A stretch of DNA of 64,000 nucleotides from Prauserella halophila (GCF_024171895.1 NZ_JAMTCQ010000008.1:496001-560000), one strand, 5' to 3'; positions 6,748-15,615 are shown, numbered from the stretch's first letter. The notes: generated by a model from the letters alone, not told the origin. Translations and numbers: made by a program.

Positions 6748-8471
6748 CGTCCGGTCAGCTCCGTCGGCTCGGGCTCGTCCGCGTCACCGGAGACGCCGCG
6801 GGCCCGCCGCAAGGCGAGGACCGCCTCGACGATGAGCCACACGGCCAGCACGAAGATGATCGCGTCGAGCGGCGCGAGCACCCATTCGCTCTCGGCGACG
6901 AACCTGACGAGGTTGTCGACGAGCGCCCACGTCGTCACCACGACGAGGAACACCAGCGGCACCAGCACCGCGATCGGGTTGCGGCGGTTCTTGGTGACCC
7001 ACACCGCGATCACGGCGAGCGCCAGGCCCGCGGTGAGCTGGTTCGTGGTGCCGAACAACTGCCACAGCACGCCGAACGTGTAGCCCGCATCGCCGCCACC
7101 GGGCAGCAGCGCGAGCACGAGCGGGATGAGCACGGCGACCAGCCCCGCCACGGTCAGGTTGCGCGAAATCGCACGGATCCGGACGATCTCGGCGATCTCC
7201 TGCACGATGTAGCGCTGCAGGCGCACGCCGGTGTCCATCGTGGTCGCCGCGAAGCTGATCACCACGACGGCGGCGAACACGGCGGCCGTCGCCTGGGGCA
7301 CGCCGAGGTTGCCGGCGAAGTGGGCGACGCCGTTGACGAAGTTCGAAGCCGCACCGTCCGAGGCGGTGGCGAAGTCCGAGTAGGCGGCGTGCCAGTCGGC
7401 CGTCGTGGCGACGATGCCCGCGGTGCACGCGAGGATCGAGCCCAGCGCCAGCGCCCCCTCGCCGACCGCGCCGAAGTAACCGACGTACCGGGCGTGACTC
7501 TCCTTGTCGAGCTGTTTCGACGTCGTGCCCGACGACACGAGACTGTGGAACCCGGAGACCGCACCACACGCGATCGTCACGAACAGCAGCGGGAACCAAC
7601 TGGGCGAATCGGCCGGGGTCCGGTCGTTGACCATGGGCGCCACGATCGTGTCCCAGCCGACGAGCACGCCGAGCCCGATCACGCCGAGCGCGATGAACAA
7701 CTGGTGGGAGTTGATGTAGTCGCGCGGCTGCAGCAGCACCCACACCGGGATGCGCGAGGCGAGGAACGTGTAGGCGAACAGCAGCACGACCCAGATGTTG
7801 CGCTCGGTGAACAACCCGTCCTCGGCGGCGAAGCCCGCCAGCGAGATCGGCAGCGCCTGACCGAGCAGGATCGTCGCGTACAGCACGACGACGCCGACGA
7901 GCGAGGGGATCAGCGCCGCGCTGCGCGTGCGGTAGATGTACTGGCCGATGCCGATGGCCAGCGGGATCTCCAGCACGATCGGCAGCACGGCCTCGGGATT
8001 GGCCACGAACAGGTTGCCGATCACCACGGCGAACACGGCGTTCACCAGGGTCAGCAGGAAGAAGATGATCAGCAGGAACAGCACGCGGGCGCGGGTGCCC
8101 ACCACCTCGCGCGTGAGCGTGCCGATGCTCTGCGCCTTGTGCCGCACCGACACCACGATCGCGCCGAAGTCGTGCACGCCCGCCGCGAAGATCGTGCCCG
8201 CGACGACCCAGATCAGCGCCGGTCCCCAGCCCCAGAACACCGCGATGGCGGGACCGACGATCGGTGCCGCGCCGGCGACGGACGTGAAGTGGTGTCCGAA
8301 GAGGACGTGTTTGTTCGTCGGGATGAAGTCCACACCGTCCCGCATCGTGTGCGCGGGTGTCGGCCGGTCGTCGTCGAGCGCGTACACGCGCCTGGCCAGG
8401 TATCCCGAGTAGTAGCGGTAGCCGAGGTAGAACAGCACCCCGACGATCAGGACCATCACGACGGCCGGCAT
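6744..8471 (-). CDS. cstA: Carbon starvation protein CstA-family transporter
   Basis: 575 aa and highly hydrophobic, with around 15 membrane segments. The conserved CstA block PTNKHVLFGHHFTSVAGAAPIVGPAIAVFWGWGPALIWV falls at about 50-90, and SGFHSLVSSGTTSKQLDKE lies mid-protein. In other bacteria, CstA/BtsT-type proteins take up pyruvate or peptides. ATG 8471 follows GGAAGGA. It heads an operon with the Cys-Cys-tail protein and the ArsA-type ATPase. The short tail after the last helix is acidic. Substrate in this organism is inferred only from the family. Confidence 0.93.
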   Translation of the reverse strand: MPAVVMVLIVGVLFYLGYRYYSGYLARRVYALDDDRPTPAHTMRDGVDFIPTNKHVLFGHHFTSVAGAAPIVGPAIAVFWGWGPALIWVVAGTIFAAGVHDFGAIVVSVRHKAQSIGTLTREVVGTRARVLFLLIIFFLLTLVNAVFAVVIGNLFVANPEAVLPIVLEIPLAIGIGQYIYRTRSAALIPSLVGVVVLYATILLGQALPISLAGFAAEDGLFTERNIWVVLLFAYTFLASRIPVWVLLQPRDYINSHQLFIALGVIGLGVLVGWDTIVAPMVNDRTPADSPSWFPLLFVTIACGAVSGFHSLVSSGTTSKQLDKESHARYVGYFGAVGEGALALGSILACTAGIVATTADWHAAYSDFATASDGAASNFVNGVAHFAGNLGVPQATAAVFAAVVVISFAATTMDTGVRLQRYIVQEIAEIVRIRAISRNLTVAGLVAVLIPLVLALLPGGGDAGYTFGVLWQLFGTTNQLTAGLALAVIAVWVTKNRRNPIAVLVPLVFLVVVTTWALVDNLVRFVAESEWVLAPLDAIIFVLAVWLIVEAVLALRRARGVSGDADEPEPTELTGR

Positions 8472-8614
8472 GGACGTTCCTTCCCGTGAGCGACGTTGAC
8501 ACGGAGGTCAGGCGACGTGGGACGGTAGCAGCAGTGTGCGCAGCGAGGTAAGACCCGCGTGAATTCCGCACCGGGCGAGAAACCGACCGGGCGAGAAGCT
8601 GGAGGCGAACAGCG

Positions 8615-9601
8615 GTGGACCGGTTGCGGGAGGCCTGGCGGCGCGCCGTCACGGCGGAGCTCTGCTGGACGAACCCGGACGGCACCCCCGCCGCGATCGC
8701 CGTGACCCCGTTGCTGCGCGGATCGTCTTCCGTCGGGTCACCCTCCGCCGGGTCGCCTTCCGCCGCGTCACCCGCTGCCGGGTCGCCTTCTGCCGGGACC
8801 ACCGTGTGCGCCGCCGTTCCCTACTCCCGGGCGCGCGAGGTCGCGGAGCTGCGTGCGGCGGGCGAAGCGACGTTCGCGGTGACCGACTCGCGCTCGCTGC
8901 CCGCGCGCACCGGAACCGACAGCAGCCCCGCCACCGGGGCGGGCGTCGCCGCCACCGGGACCGTGCGGATCGTCGACGACCTCGACGGCGAGCTGTTCCT
9001 CGACGAGCTGCTCGACCAGGAGCTGGTCAAGTACCCGCCGTCGCGCACCCTCGCCGACAGCGTGCTGCTCCGCCGCGAGAACTGGTGGTGGCTGCCCCGG
9101 ATCGTCGTGGAACTCGCCGGTCCGGCCCCGGGCGCCGGTCACCCCGGCGAGACGCCGCTGCCCGCGCGGACCGACCCGGCCCGGCACGCACTGCTCGTCA
9201 CCACGGCAGCCGGTGCCGCCGCGTCGACCGGTGTCCCCGAACTGCGCAGTGTCGACCTGGGTGCCGACTCGGCACCGTCCGGCGCGGCACCGTCCGGCGC
9301 GGCTGCGTCGGACGTCCTGGGAGTGCGGGATCTGGCGGGGGAACCGCTGCCCGCGGCCTCCGCCGGCGCGCTGGTGTTCGGCTACGACTACACGATGCCC
9401 GACCTCGAACGATGGGAAACGTGGTCACGCAGGGGCGGGTTCGACGGTGGGCACCTGGCCGTCGAGGCCCGGACGGGGTCTCCCGGCGAGGACCTGCGCA
9501 CCCTCGGCCTGCTGGCACGCACCCGGCGGCACCGCGCCCTCGCGAAGGCCTGCCGCACCGGTCTCCGCGCCGCGCAGCGCCACCTCCAGCCCACTCCCTG
9601 A
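8615..9601 (+). CDS. Conserved hypothetical protein, possibly a PNPOx-like split barrel
   Basis: 328 aa. Residues 10-30 (TAELCWTNPDGTPAAIAVTPLL) and AAVPYSRAREVAELRAAGEATFAVTD loosely resemble a pyridoxamine-phosphate-oxidase-like flavin split barrel, but I see no flavin motif. A low-complexity Gly-Ser-Pro-Ala run (about 36-62) comes from a 15-bp DNA repeat, and a second short repeat (PSGAAPSGAA) lies near 228. GTG 8615 follows GGAGG by nine bases. It is transcribed divergently from cstA. The low-complexity insertions look like recent slippage expansions in otherwise ordinary coding sequence. Confidence 0.65.
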   Translation: MDRLREAWRRAVTAELCWTNPDGTPAAIAVTPLLRGSSSVGSPSAGSPSAASPAAGSPSAGTTVCAAVPYSRAREVAELRAAGEATFAVTDSRSLPARTGTDSSPATGAGVAATGTVRIVDDLDGELFLDELLDQELVKYPPSRTLADSVLLRRENWWWLPRIVVELAGPAPGAGHPGETPLPARTDPARHALLVTTAAGAAASTGVPELRSVDLGADSAPSGAAPSGAAASDVLGVRDLAGEPLPAASAGALVFGYDYTMPDLERWETWSRRGGFDGGHLAVEARTGSPGEDLRTLGLLARTRRHRALAKACRTGLRAAQRHLQPTP

Positions 9602-9614
9602 ACCACCCGCGCAC

Positions 9615-9636
9615 GCCCCGAAGGTGCCCTTGGGGC
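9615..9636. repeat. Single unit of the CCCCGAAGG...CCTTGGGG palindrome
   Basis: This 22-base element matches one arm of the 4116-4168 palindrome except for one deleted C. It begins 14 bases after the stop at 9601 and can form a hairpin, so it may end that transcript before the sulfur operon. Confidence 0.7.
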
Positions 9637-9723
9637 GCACACCGGTTCGGCGGCAGGTGATGTTGCTCCCACGATGCGGACGTCGCTGGACCACGTTGTG
9701 AACACCGTGGCAAGGTAAGCGTT

Positions 9724-9810
9724 GTGACTGTGACGACCGCCGGTGTAGCCCTCGTGGTGCGACGCCACGTGGACTATCTGCGTGTCTCCAGCAGTCTGTG
9801 CCGGCCCTGA
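9724..9810 (+). CDS. Sulfur-operon leader peptide
   Basis: 28 aa from GTG 9724 (AAGG eight bases upstream) to TGA 9808. The end RRHVDYLRVSSSLCRP closely matches the actinomycete leader peptides of the form RRHVDLCRVSSALCR that precede sulfur-assimilation and sulfur-transport genes. Its one cysteine codon is third from the end. About 285 bases of GC-rich, foldable sequence separate it from the sulfite reductase start, which fits control by ribosome progress at cysteine codons. I recognise the pattern from memory; the mechanism is inferred. Confidence 0.8.
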   Translation: MTVTTAGVALVVRRHVDYLRVSSSLCRP

Positions 9811-10094
9811 CCGCGACGCGCCGCTTTCTGTCCAGCCGCACGTCGAGCGCGCACGGGCCCACCACCGGTCCACCTGCCCGCGCAGGCCGATGCCACCACG
9901 CATCGCCGATGCCCGCAGGGCCGGACCCCCGGTCACCGACGCCCGCATCCGGGTCCACCGCGCGCACGTCACCGGCACCGGCAGCGAACGGCAACGTCGC
10001 GCCCGGTCGTCGCCTGCCGCCCCCGGACGGCAACCGACCACCCGCACGCCCAGCCCGAACCGCCGCCGAACACACCGCCCTGGAGGACACCGCC
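9811..10094 (+). other. Untranslated region between leader peptide and sulfite reductase
   Basis: 284 bases with no gene of its own, although the frame of the reductase is open through it. It is rich in G+C with several short self-complementary stretches, and could hold an attenuator. I could not define one clear terminator/antiterminator pair by eye. The ribosome site of the next gene, GGAGG, is at 10082-10086. Confidence 0.4.
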
Positions 10095-11777
10095 ATGGCC
10101 GCCGAGACAGGCCGACCAGCCCGCCCGAAGAAGCGCCGCGGTGAGGGCCAGTGGGCCCTGGGTTACCGCGAGCCGCTCAACCCCAACGAGCGCTCCAAGA
10201 GGGACGATGCGCCGCTGAACGTGCGTGCCCGCATCGAGAACATCTACGCGCACACCGGCTTCGACGGCATCGACCCGGGCGACCTGCGCGGCCGGTTCCG
10301 CTGGTTCGGCCTCTACACCCAGCGCAAGGCCGGGATCGACGGCGGCCGCACGGCCACGCTCGAGCCGGAGGACCTCGACGACAAGTACTTCATGCTGCGG
10401 GTGCGGCTCGACGGCGGCGTGCTGACGACCCAGCAACTCGCCGTGCTCGGTGAGATCTCGCAGACCTACGCCCGCGACACCGCCGACATCACCGACCGGC
10501 AGAACATCCAGTATCACTGGATCCGCGTGGAGGACATGCCCGCGATCTGGCAGAAGCTGGAGGACGCCGGGATGACGACCATGGAGGCGTGCGGCGACAG
10601 CCCGCGCGTCATCCTCGGTTCCCCGGTGGCGGGCATCTCCACCGACGAGGTCATCGACGGCACGCCCGCGATCGACGAGATCAACCGTCGCTATGTCGGC
10701 GACCCGACCTTCGCGAACCTGCCCCGCAAGTTCAAGACGGCGATCTCCGGGCAGCAGGACGTTGCCCACGAGATCCACGACGTCGCGTTCGTGGGTGTCG
10801 AGCACCCCGAGCACGGTCCCGGGTTCGACGTGTGGGTCGGCGGCGGCCTGTCGACGAACCCGATGATCGCCAAACGTCTGGGCGTGTGGGTGCCACGCGA
10901 CGAGGTGCCGGACGTATGGGAAGGCATCATCAGCGTCTTCCGTGACTACGGCTACCGGCGCCTGCGCTCACGCGCCCGGATCAAGTTCCTGGTCAAGGAC
11001 TGGGGCGCCGAGAAGTTCCGTGAGGTGCTCGAGACGGAGTACCTGAACCGCACGCTCGCCGACGGCCCCGCGCCGGAAGCACCGCAACGGCCGATCGACC
11101 ACATCGGCGTGCACGAACAGACCGACGGCCTGCGCTACGTCGGCGGCGCGCCGGTCGCGGGCCGCGGGTCCGGGTCCCTGCTGCTGTCGGCCGCGAAGGC
11201 CGCCGAGCGCGCCGGTTCGGGCCGGGTCCGTCTGACGCCGCAGCAGAAGCTGGTCGTGCTGGACGTGCCCGAGTCCGAGGTCGCCACCCTGCAGTCCGAG
11301 CTCGCCGAGGCGGGACTGGACACCACGCCGTCACCGTGGCGGCGCAACGTGATGGCCTGCACCGGCATCGAGTTCTGCAAACTGGCGATCGTCGAGACGA
11401 AGAAGCGCGCCTCGGACCTGGTCACCGAGCTGGAGCAGCGACTCGCCGACCTGCAGGACGGGCTCGACAACCCGGTGTCGGTGCACCTGAACGGCTGCCC
11501 GAACTCGTGCGCACGCATCCAGGTGGCTGACATCGGCCTCAAGGGACAGATCGTCACCGACGCCGACGGCAATCAGGTCGAGGGGTTCCAGGTGCATCTC
11601 GGCGGAGGCCTCGGGCTGGATGCGGGATTCGGCCGTAAACTTCGTGGTCACAAGGTCACGAGCGACGAGCTGACCGACTACGTGGAGCGAGTCGTGAGAA
11701 ACTACCTGCAGCAACGCAACGAGGGCGAGCGGTTCGCCCAGTGGGCCGTGCGCGCCGAGGACACCGATCTCGCATGA
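10095..11777 (+). CDS. sir: Ferredoxin-dependent sulfite reductase (nitrite/sulfite reductase family, SirA/NirA type)
   Basis: 560 aa. It has two ferredoxin-like half domains and two siroheme/4Fe-4S domains. The cluster cysteines are Cys422 and Cys428 (ACTGIEFC) and Cys468 and Cys472 (CPNSC). It catalyses the six-electron reduction of sulfite to sulfide; the neighbours (cysH, cysDN, chelatase) fix it as a sulfite rather than nitrite reductase. The frame is open upstream, but ATG 10095 is preceded by GGAGG and starts the conserved region. Its stop overlaps the next ATG (ATGA). Expression is probably gated by the leader peptide at 9724. Confidence 0.95.
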   Translation: MAAETGRPARPKKRRGEGQWALGYREPLNPNERSKRDDAPLNVRARIENIYAHTGFDGIDPGDLRGRFRWFGLYTQRKAGIDGGRTATLEPEDLDDKYFMLRVRLDGGVLTTQQLAVLGEISQTYARDTADITDRQNIQYHWIRVEDMPAIWQKLEDAGMTTMEACGDSPRVILGSPVAGISTDEVIDGTPAIDEINRRYVGDPTFANLPRKFKTAISGQQDVAHEIHDVAFVGVEHPEHGPGFDVWVGGGLSTNPMIAKRLGVWVPRDEVPDVWEGIISVFRDYGYRRLRSRARIKFLVKDWGAEKFREVLETEYLNRTLADGPAPEAPQRPIDHIGVHEQTDGLRYVGGAPVAGRGSGSLLLSAAKAAERAGSGRVRLTPQQKLVVLDVPESEVATLQSELAEAGLDTTPSPWRRNVMACTGIEFCKLAIVETKKRASDLVTELEQRLADLQDGLDNPVSVHLNGCPNSCARIQVADIGLKGQIVTDADGNQVEGFQVHLGGGLGLDAGFGRKLRGHKVTSDELTDYVERVVRNYLQQRNEGERFAQWAVRAEDTDLA

Positions 11778-11935
11778 GTGAGGCCACTCCCTCGAGGGCG
11801 GCGCCCATGCACTGCCCGTACTGTGCCGACGAGGATCTCCGTCCGGAAGACGACGGTGCGTGGCTGTGCACGTCCTGTCGGCGAGTGTTCACAGTGACCT
11901 TCATCGGACTGAACATTCCGGAGGTAGAGCGATGA
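11774..11935 (+). CDS. Zinc-ribbon peptide of the sulfur operon
   Basis: 53 aa. Two CxxC pairs, CPYC and CTSC, 21 residues apart, predict a rubredoxin-like or zinc-ribbon fold. It is joined to both neighbours by ATGA overlaps: its start overlaps the sulfite reductase stop and its stop overlaps the cysH start. Similar tiny proteins occur between sir and cysH in other actinomycetes. The role is unknown; electron delivery or cluster handling for Sir or CysH is plausible but unproven. Confidence 0.75.
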   Translation: MSEATPSRAAPMHCPYCADEDLRPEDDGAWLCTSCRRVFTVTFIGLNIPEVER

Positions 11936-12636
11936 CCGCGACAAGGACGACCGAGGAGCTGCAGGCCCTCGCCGAACGGGCGTCCGACGAACTGGCGGAG
12001 GCCACCACCGAGGAGGCGGTCCGGTGGGCGGTCGAGCACTTCAGCGACGATCTGATCGTGGCGTCGAACATGCAGGACGCCCTCCTGGTCGACGTCGTCA
12101 CCACGGTCAAACCGGACATCGACGTGCTTTTTCTCGAAACGGGCTACCATTTCGCGGAAACACTCGGCGTGCGCGATGCCGTGGCGACGATCTATCCGGA
12201 TGTCCGGATCGTCAACGCACAGGCCGAGCAGAGCGTGGAGCAACAGGACGCGGAATACGGTCCGAAGTTGCACGACCGTGACCCCAACCAGTGCTGCCAC
12301 CTGCGGAAAGTCGTTCCGCTGCGCAACACGCTCTCCCAGTATTCCTGCTGGATCACGGGTGTCCGCCGCGTCGATGCACCCACCAGAGCGAACACACCGA
12401 TCGTGACATGGGACGATCGCAACGGCCTGGTGAAGGTGAACCCGATCGCGGCCTGGACCGACGAGGAGTTCAACGGCTACATCGACGAGCACGGGATTCT
12501 GCAGAATCCGCTGGTCCACGAGGGGTACCCCTCGATCGGCTGCGCCCCGTGCACCGCGAAGGTCGCGCCGGGCGCCGACCCACGCAGTGGTCGCTGGGCC
12601 GGCAAGTCCAAGACTGAGTGCGGGCTGCACGCCTGA
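11932..12636 (+). CDS. cysH: Assimilatory APS reductase (phosphoadenylyl-sulfate reductase family)
   Basis: 234 aa. The nucleotide loop VASNMQDALL lies at 43-52. The 4Fe-4S cysteines are Cys121-Cys122 and Cys204/Cys207 (IGCAPC), and the catalytic C-terminus is ECGLHA. The paired cysteines mark it as the Fe-S type that reduces adenylyl sulfate directly, which agrees with a CysN that has no fused APS kinase. Product is sulfite, the substrate of the upstream reductase. Start ATG 11932 follows GGAGG and overlaps the zinc-ribbon gene's stop by four bases. Confidence 0.96.
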   Translation: MTATRTTEELQALAERASDELAEATTEEAVRWAVEHFSDDLIVASNMQDALLVDVVTTVKPDIDVLFLETGYHFAETLGVRDAVATIYPDVRIVNAQAEQSVEQQDAEYGPKLHDRDPNQCCHLRKVVPLRNTLSQYSCWITGVRRVDAPTRANTPIVTWDDRNGLVKVNPIAAWTDEEFNGYIDEHGILQNPLVHEGYPSIGCAPCTAKVAPGADPRSGRWAGKSKTECGLHA

Positions 12637-12647
12637 GGAAGGATGTC

Positions 12648-13568
12648 ATGACCACACTTGAGGCCGCGGCCGATGCAGCGCGCGACAACCTCGCCGCGCT
12701 GGAATCGGAAGCCATTCACATCTTCCGTGAGGTGGCGGGCGAATTCGATCGTCCCGTAATCCTCTTCTCCGGCGGCAAGGACTCCACGCTGCTGCTGCAC
12801 CTGGCCATCAAGGCATTCTGGCCCGCCCCGGTTCCGTTCCCGCTGTTGCACGTCGACACCGGTCACAATTTCGACGAGGTCATCGCCTTCCGTGACCACG
12901 TCGTCGAAAAGTACGGCTTGCGTCTGGTCGTGGCCAGCGTGCAGGACTACATCGACGACGGCAGGCTCGCCGAGCGGGCCGACGGCACGCGCAACCCGCT
13001 GCAGACCCAGCCGCTGCTCGACGCGATCGCCGACAACAAGTTCGACGCCGTGTTCGGCGGTGGCCGCCGCGACGAGGAGCGCGCCCGCGCCAAGGAGCGC
13101 ATCTTCAGCCTGCGCAGCGCCTTCGGCCAGTGGGACCCGCGCAGGCAGCGCCCCGAGCTGTGGAACCTCTACAACGGCAGGCACCGTCCGGGCGAGCACG
13201 TGCGGGTGTTCCCGCTGTCGAACTTCACCGAAGCCGACGTGTGGAACTACATCGCGCGCGAACAGGTCGCGCTGCCGTCGATCTACTACGCGCACCAGCG
13301 CAAGGTCTACGAGCGGGACGGCATGTGGCTCACCGAGGGCCCGTGGGGCGGTCCGCGCGAGGACGAAGAGGTCCACGAGCTGACGGTGCGCTACCGCACG
13401 GTCGGTGACGGCTCGTGCACCGGCGCCGTCGAATCCACGGCCGCCACGGTCGAGGAGGTCATCGCCGAGGTGCAGGCGAGCCGCCTCACCGAGCGCGGCG
13501 CGACGCGTGCCGACGACCGCATGTCCGAGGCCGCCATGGAGGACCGCAAGCGGGAGGGGTACTTCTAA
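12648..13568 (+). CDS. cysD: Sulfate adenylyltransferase subunit 2
   Basis: 306 aa. The PP-loop FSGGKDST (about 45-52) binds ATP for sulfate activation. The sequence continues with HVDTGHNFDEVI and the conserved GGRRDEERARAKERIFSLR block. With CysN it makes adenylyl sulfate from sulfate and ATP, driven by GTP hydrolysis. ATG 12648 follows a GAGGAAGG ribosome site. It sits 11 bp after cysH and 2 bp before cysN. Confidence 0.97.
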   Translation: MTTLEAAADAARDNLAALESEAIHIFREVAGEFDRPVILFSGGKDSTLLLHLAIKAFWPAPVPFPLLHVDTGHNFDEVIAFRDHVVEKYGLRLVVASVQDYIDDGRLAERADGTRNPLQTQPLLDAIADNKFDAVFGGGRRDEERARAKERIFSLRSAFGQWDPRRQRPELWNLYNGRHRPGEHVRVFPLSNFTEADVWNYIAREQVALPSIYYAHQRKVYERDGMWLTEGPWGGPREDEEVHELTVRYRTVGDGSCTGAVESTAATVEEVIAEVQASRLTERGATRADDRMSEAAMEDRKREGYF

Positions 13569-13570
13569 CC

Positions 13571-14866
13571 ATGAGCTCGTTGCTGAGGCTCGCCACGGCG
13601 GGCAGCGTCGACGACGGCAAGTCGACCCTGGTCGGCAGGCTGCTGTACGACACCAAGTCCGTCCTGGCCGACCAGCTGGATGCCGTCGAGCGCGCCAGCG
13701 TCGACAAGGGAATGTCGACCCCGGACCTCTCGCTGCTGGTCGACGGCCTGCGGTCGGAGCGGGAGCAGGGCATCACGATCGACGTGGCGTACCGCTACTT
13801 CGCCACGCCGAATCGCAGCTTCGTGCTCGCGGACACGCCGGGGCACGTGCAGTACACCCGTAACACGGTCACGGGTGCGTCGACGGCGCAGCTGGGCGTG
13901 CTGCTGGTCGACGCCCGCAACGGTGTCGTCGAGCAGACCCGCAGGCACGCGGCCGTGCTGGCGATGCTCGGTGTGCCGCGGCTGGTGCTGGCGGTCAACA
14001 AGGTCGACCTCATCGACTACGACGAGGCCGCGTTCACCGTGATCGCCAAGGAGTTCGCCGCGCACGCGACGTCGCTGGGCTACGCCGAGGGCACCGTGCT
14101 GGCCATCCCGGTGTCGGCGCTGCAGGGCGACAACGTGGCGGCCAAGTCGGAGAACACGCCGTGGTACTCCGGTCCGACGCTGCTGGAACACCTCGAAGAG
14201 GTGCCGGTCGCGCCGGACCCGCACGAGGCGCCGTTCCGGATGCCGGTGCAGTACGTCATCCGTCCGCGCACGCCCGAGCACCCCGACTACCGGGGCTACG
14301 CCGGGCAGATCGCGGCGGGCACGATCCGGCCCGGCGACGAGGTCGTCGTGCTGCCGCAGGGCCTGAAGTCGACGGTCGAGAGCGTCGACACCGCCGACGG
14401 TTCGCTGACCGAGGCCGGCACCGGCAAGTCGGTCACCGTGGTGCTCACCGACGACCTGGACATCGCGCGCGGCGACGTGATCGCCGCGGCCGACAACGCG
14501 CCGAAGGTCACCGACGAGTGCACCGCCGCGCTGTGCTGGCTGTCGACCAAGCAGCTCGAGCCCGGCGCGCGCGTCCTGGTCAAGCAGGGCACGCGCACGG
14601 TCCAGGCGATGGTCGAGGAGCTCAACGCCCGGTTCGACGAGCAGACGCTGTCCATCGTGGACGCTCCGGACAAGCTGGAGCTCAACGAGATCGGCAACGT
14701 CAGCCTGCGCCTGGCCGAGCAGCTTCCGGTGGACGACTACACGGTGAGCCCGCGCACGGGTGCGTTCATCGTGATCGACCCGAAGGACGGCGACACGCTC
14801 GCCGCCGGTCTGGTCGGGCACCGGTTCAGCCAGCTCAAGGGCGTGACGGAGCCCGAGGGCGCGTGA
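13571..14866 (+). CDS. cysN: Sulfate adenylyltransferase subunit 1 (GTPase)
   Basis: 431 aa. GTPase motifs: GSVDDGKST (11-19), the DTPGH switch II sequence, and NKVDLIDYD as the guanine-specificity loop; EF-Tu-like domains II and III follow. It ends without the APS kinase (CysC) extension seen in mycobacterial CysNC, consistent with an APS-using CysH. It begins 2 bp after cysD and its TGA overlaps the next GTG. The frame is open upstream inside cysD, but ATG 13571 starts the conserved core. Confidence 0.96.
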   Translation: MSSLLRLATAGSVDDGKSTLVGRLLYDTKSVLADQLDAVERASVDKGMSTPDLSLLVDGLRSEREQGITIDVAYRYFATPNRSFVLADTPGHVQYTRNTVTGASTAQLGVLLVDARNGVVEQTRRHAAVLAMLGVPRLVLAVNKVDLIDYDEAAFTVIAKEFAAHATSLGYAEGTVLAIPVSALQGDNVAAKSENTPWYSGPTLLEHLEEVPVAPDPHEAPFRMPVQYVIRPRTPEHPDYRGYAGQIAAGTIRPGDEVVVLPQGLKSTVESVDTADGSLTEAGTGKSVTVVLTDDLDIARGDVIAAADNAPKVTDECTAALCWLSTKQLEPGARVLVKQGTRTVQAMVEELNARFDEQTLSIVDAPDKLELNEIGNVSLRLAEQLPVDDYTVSPRTGAFIVIDPKDGDTLAAGLVGHRFSQLKGVTEPEGA

Positions 14867-15615
14867 CGGTGGCGCATCCGCCTCTGCTGATCGTCGCGCA
14901 CGGTAGCCGGGACTCCCGGTCCGCGGCTACCGTGCGCGCGCTCGCGGACGTGGTGCGCACCCGCTCCGACGCTCCGGACGTCCGCGTGGCGTTCCTGGAC
15001 CTGTCCGCACCGTCGGTCGGCGACGCACTCGCCGGCCTGCACGCCGAGGGGCACCGTCACGTCGTGGCCGTGCCGCTGCTGCTCGGCCACGCCTACCACG
15101 CGCGCGTGGATCTGCCCGCGCTCGTCGACGAGGTCACCGCCCGCCTGCCGCGGTTGTCAGTGACGGTCTCCGACGTTCTCGGCCCCGACCCGCTGCTGGA
15201 GGACGTCGCGCTCGACCGCCTCACCGGCGCGGGCGCCACGCTGTCCGACCCGCACCTCGGCGTCGTGCTCGCCGCCGTGGGTTCGTCGCACGAGGCTGCC
15301 AACGACGTCGTCACGCGCATTGCCCGCGGCTGGGACGGCCGTCACCCCGCGCGGGTCACGGCCGCATTCGCCAGCGCCGCACGGCCCGACGTGCCCGCCG
15401 CGATCGCCAAGCTCCGTGCCCGTGGCGCGCGCCGGTTCGCCGTCGCGTCGTGGTTCTTCGCCCCGGGCCTCCTCCCCGACCGGATCGCCGACCTGGCGGC
15501 CGAATCCGCCCCGGACGCGGTCGTCGCCGCCCCACTGGGTACCGATCCCCGCGTCGCCGCGGTGGTCCTCGACCGGTACGCCGACACGCTCACCGGCGCC
15601 GCCCGCACCGCCTGA
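14863..15615 (+). CDS. Sirohydrochlorin chelatase (CbiX/SirB family)
   Basis: 250 aa with two tandem half domains. The N-terminal motif LLIVAHGSRDSRS and the metal-side PLLLGHAYHARVD match CbiX-type chelatases; the second half has LAAVGSSHEAANDV and VASWFFAPGLL. Placed last in the sulfur operon, it most likely inserts iron into sirohydrochlorin to make siroheme for the sulfite reductase, rather than cobalt for B12. The GTG start overlaps the cysN stop (GTGA). Confidence 0.88.
   Translation: MTVAHPPLLIVAHGSRDSRSAATVRALADVVRTRSDAPDVRVAFLDLSAPSVGDALAGLHAEGHRHVVAVPLLLGHAYHARVDLPALVDEVTARLPRLSVTVSDVLGPDPLLEDVALDRLTGAGATLSDPHLGVVLAAVGSSHEAANDVVTRIARGWDGRHPARVTAAFASAARPDVPAAIAKLRARGARRFAVASWFFAPGLLPDRIADLAAESAPDAVVAAPLGTDPRVAAVVLDRYADTLTGAARTA

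Noticed and set aside
5970-8489. An 839-aa plus-strand frame opposite cstA
   Set aside because: Antisense to cstA, with Asp/His/Arg/Gln repeats mirroring the hydrophobic coding strand; no ribosome site or domain.
15093-15345. Minus-strand small frames in the chelatase gene
   Set aside because: They are antisense to a conserved gene and have no features.
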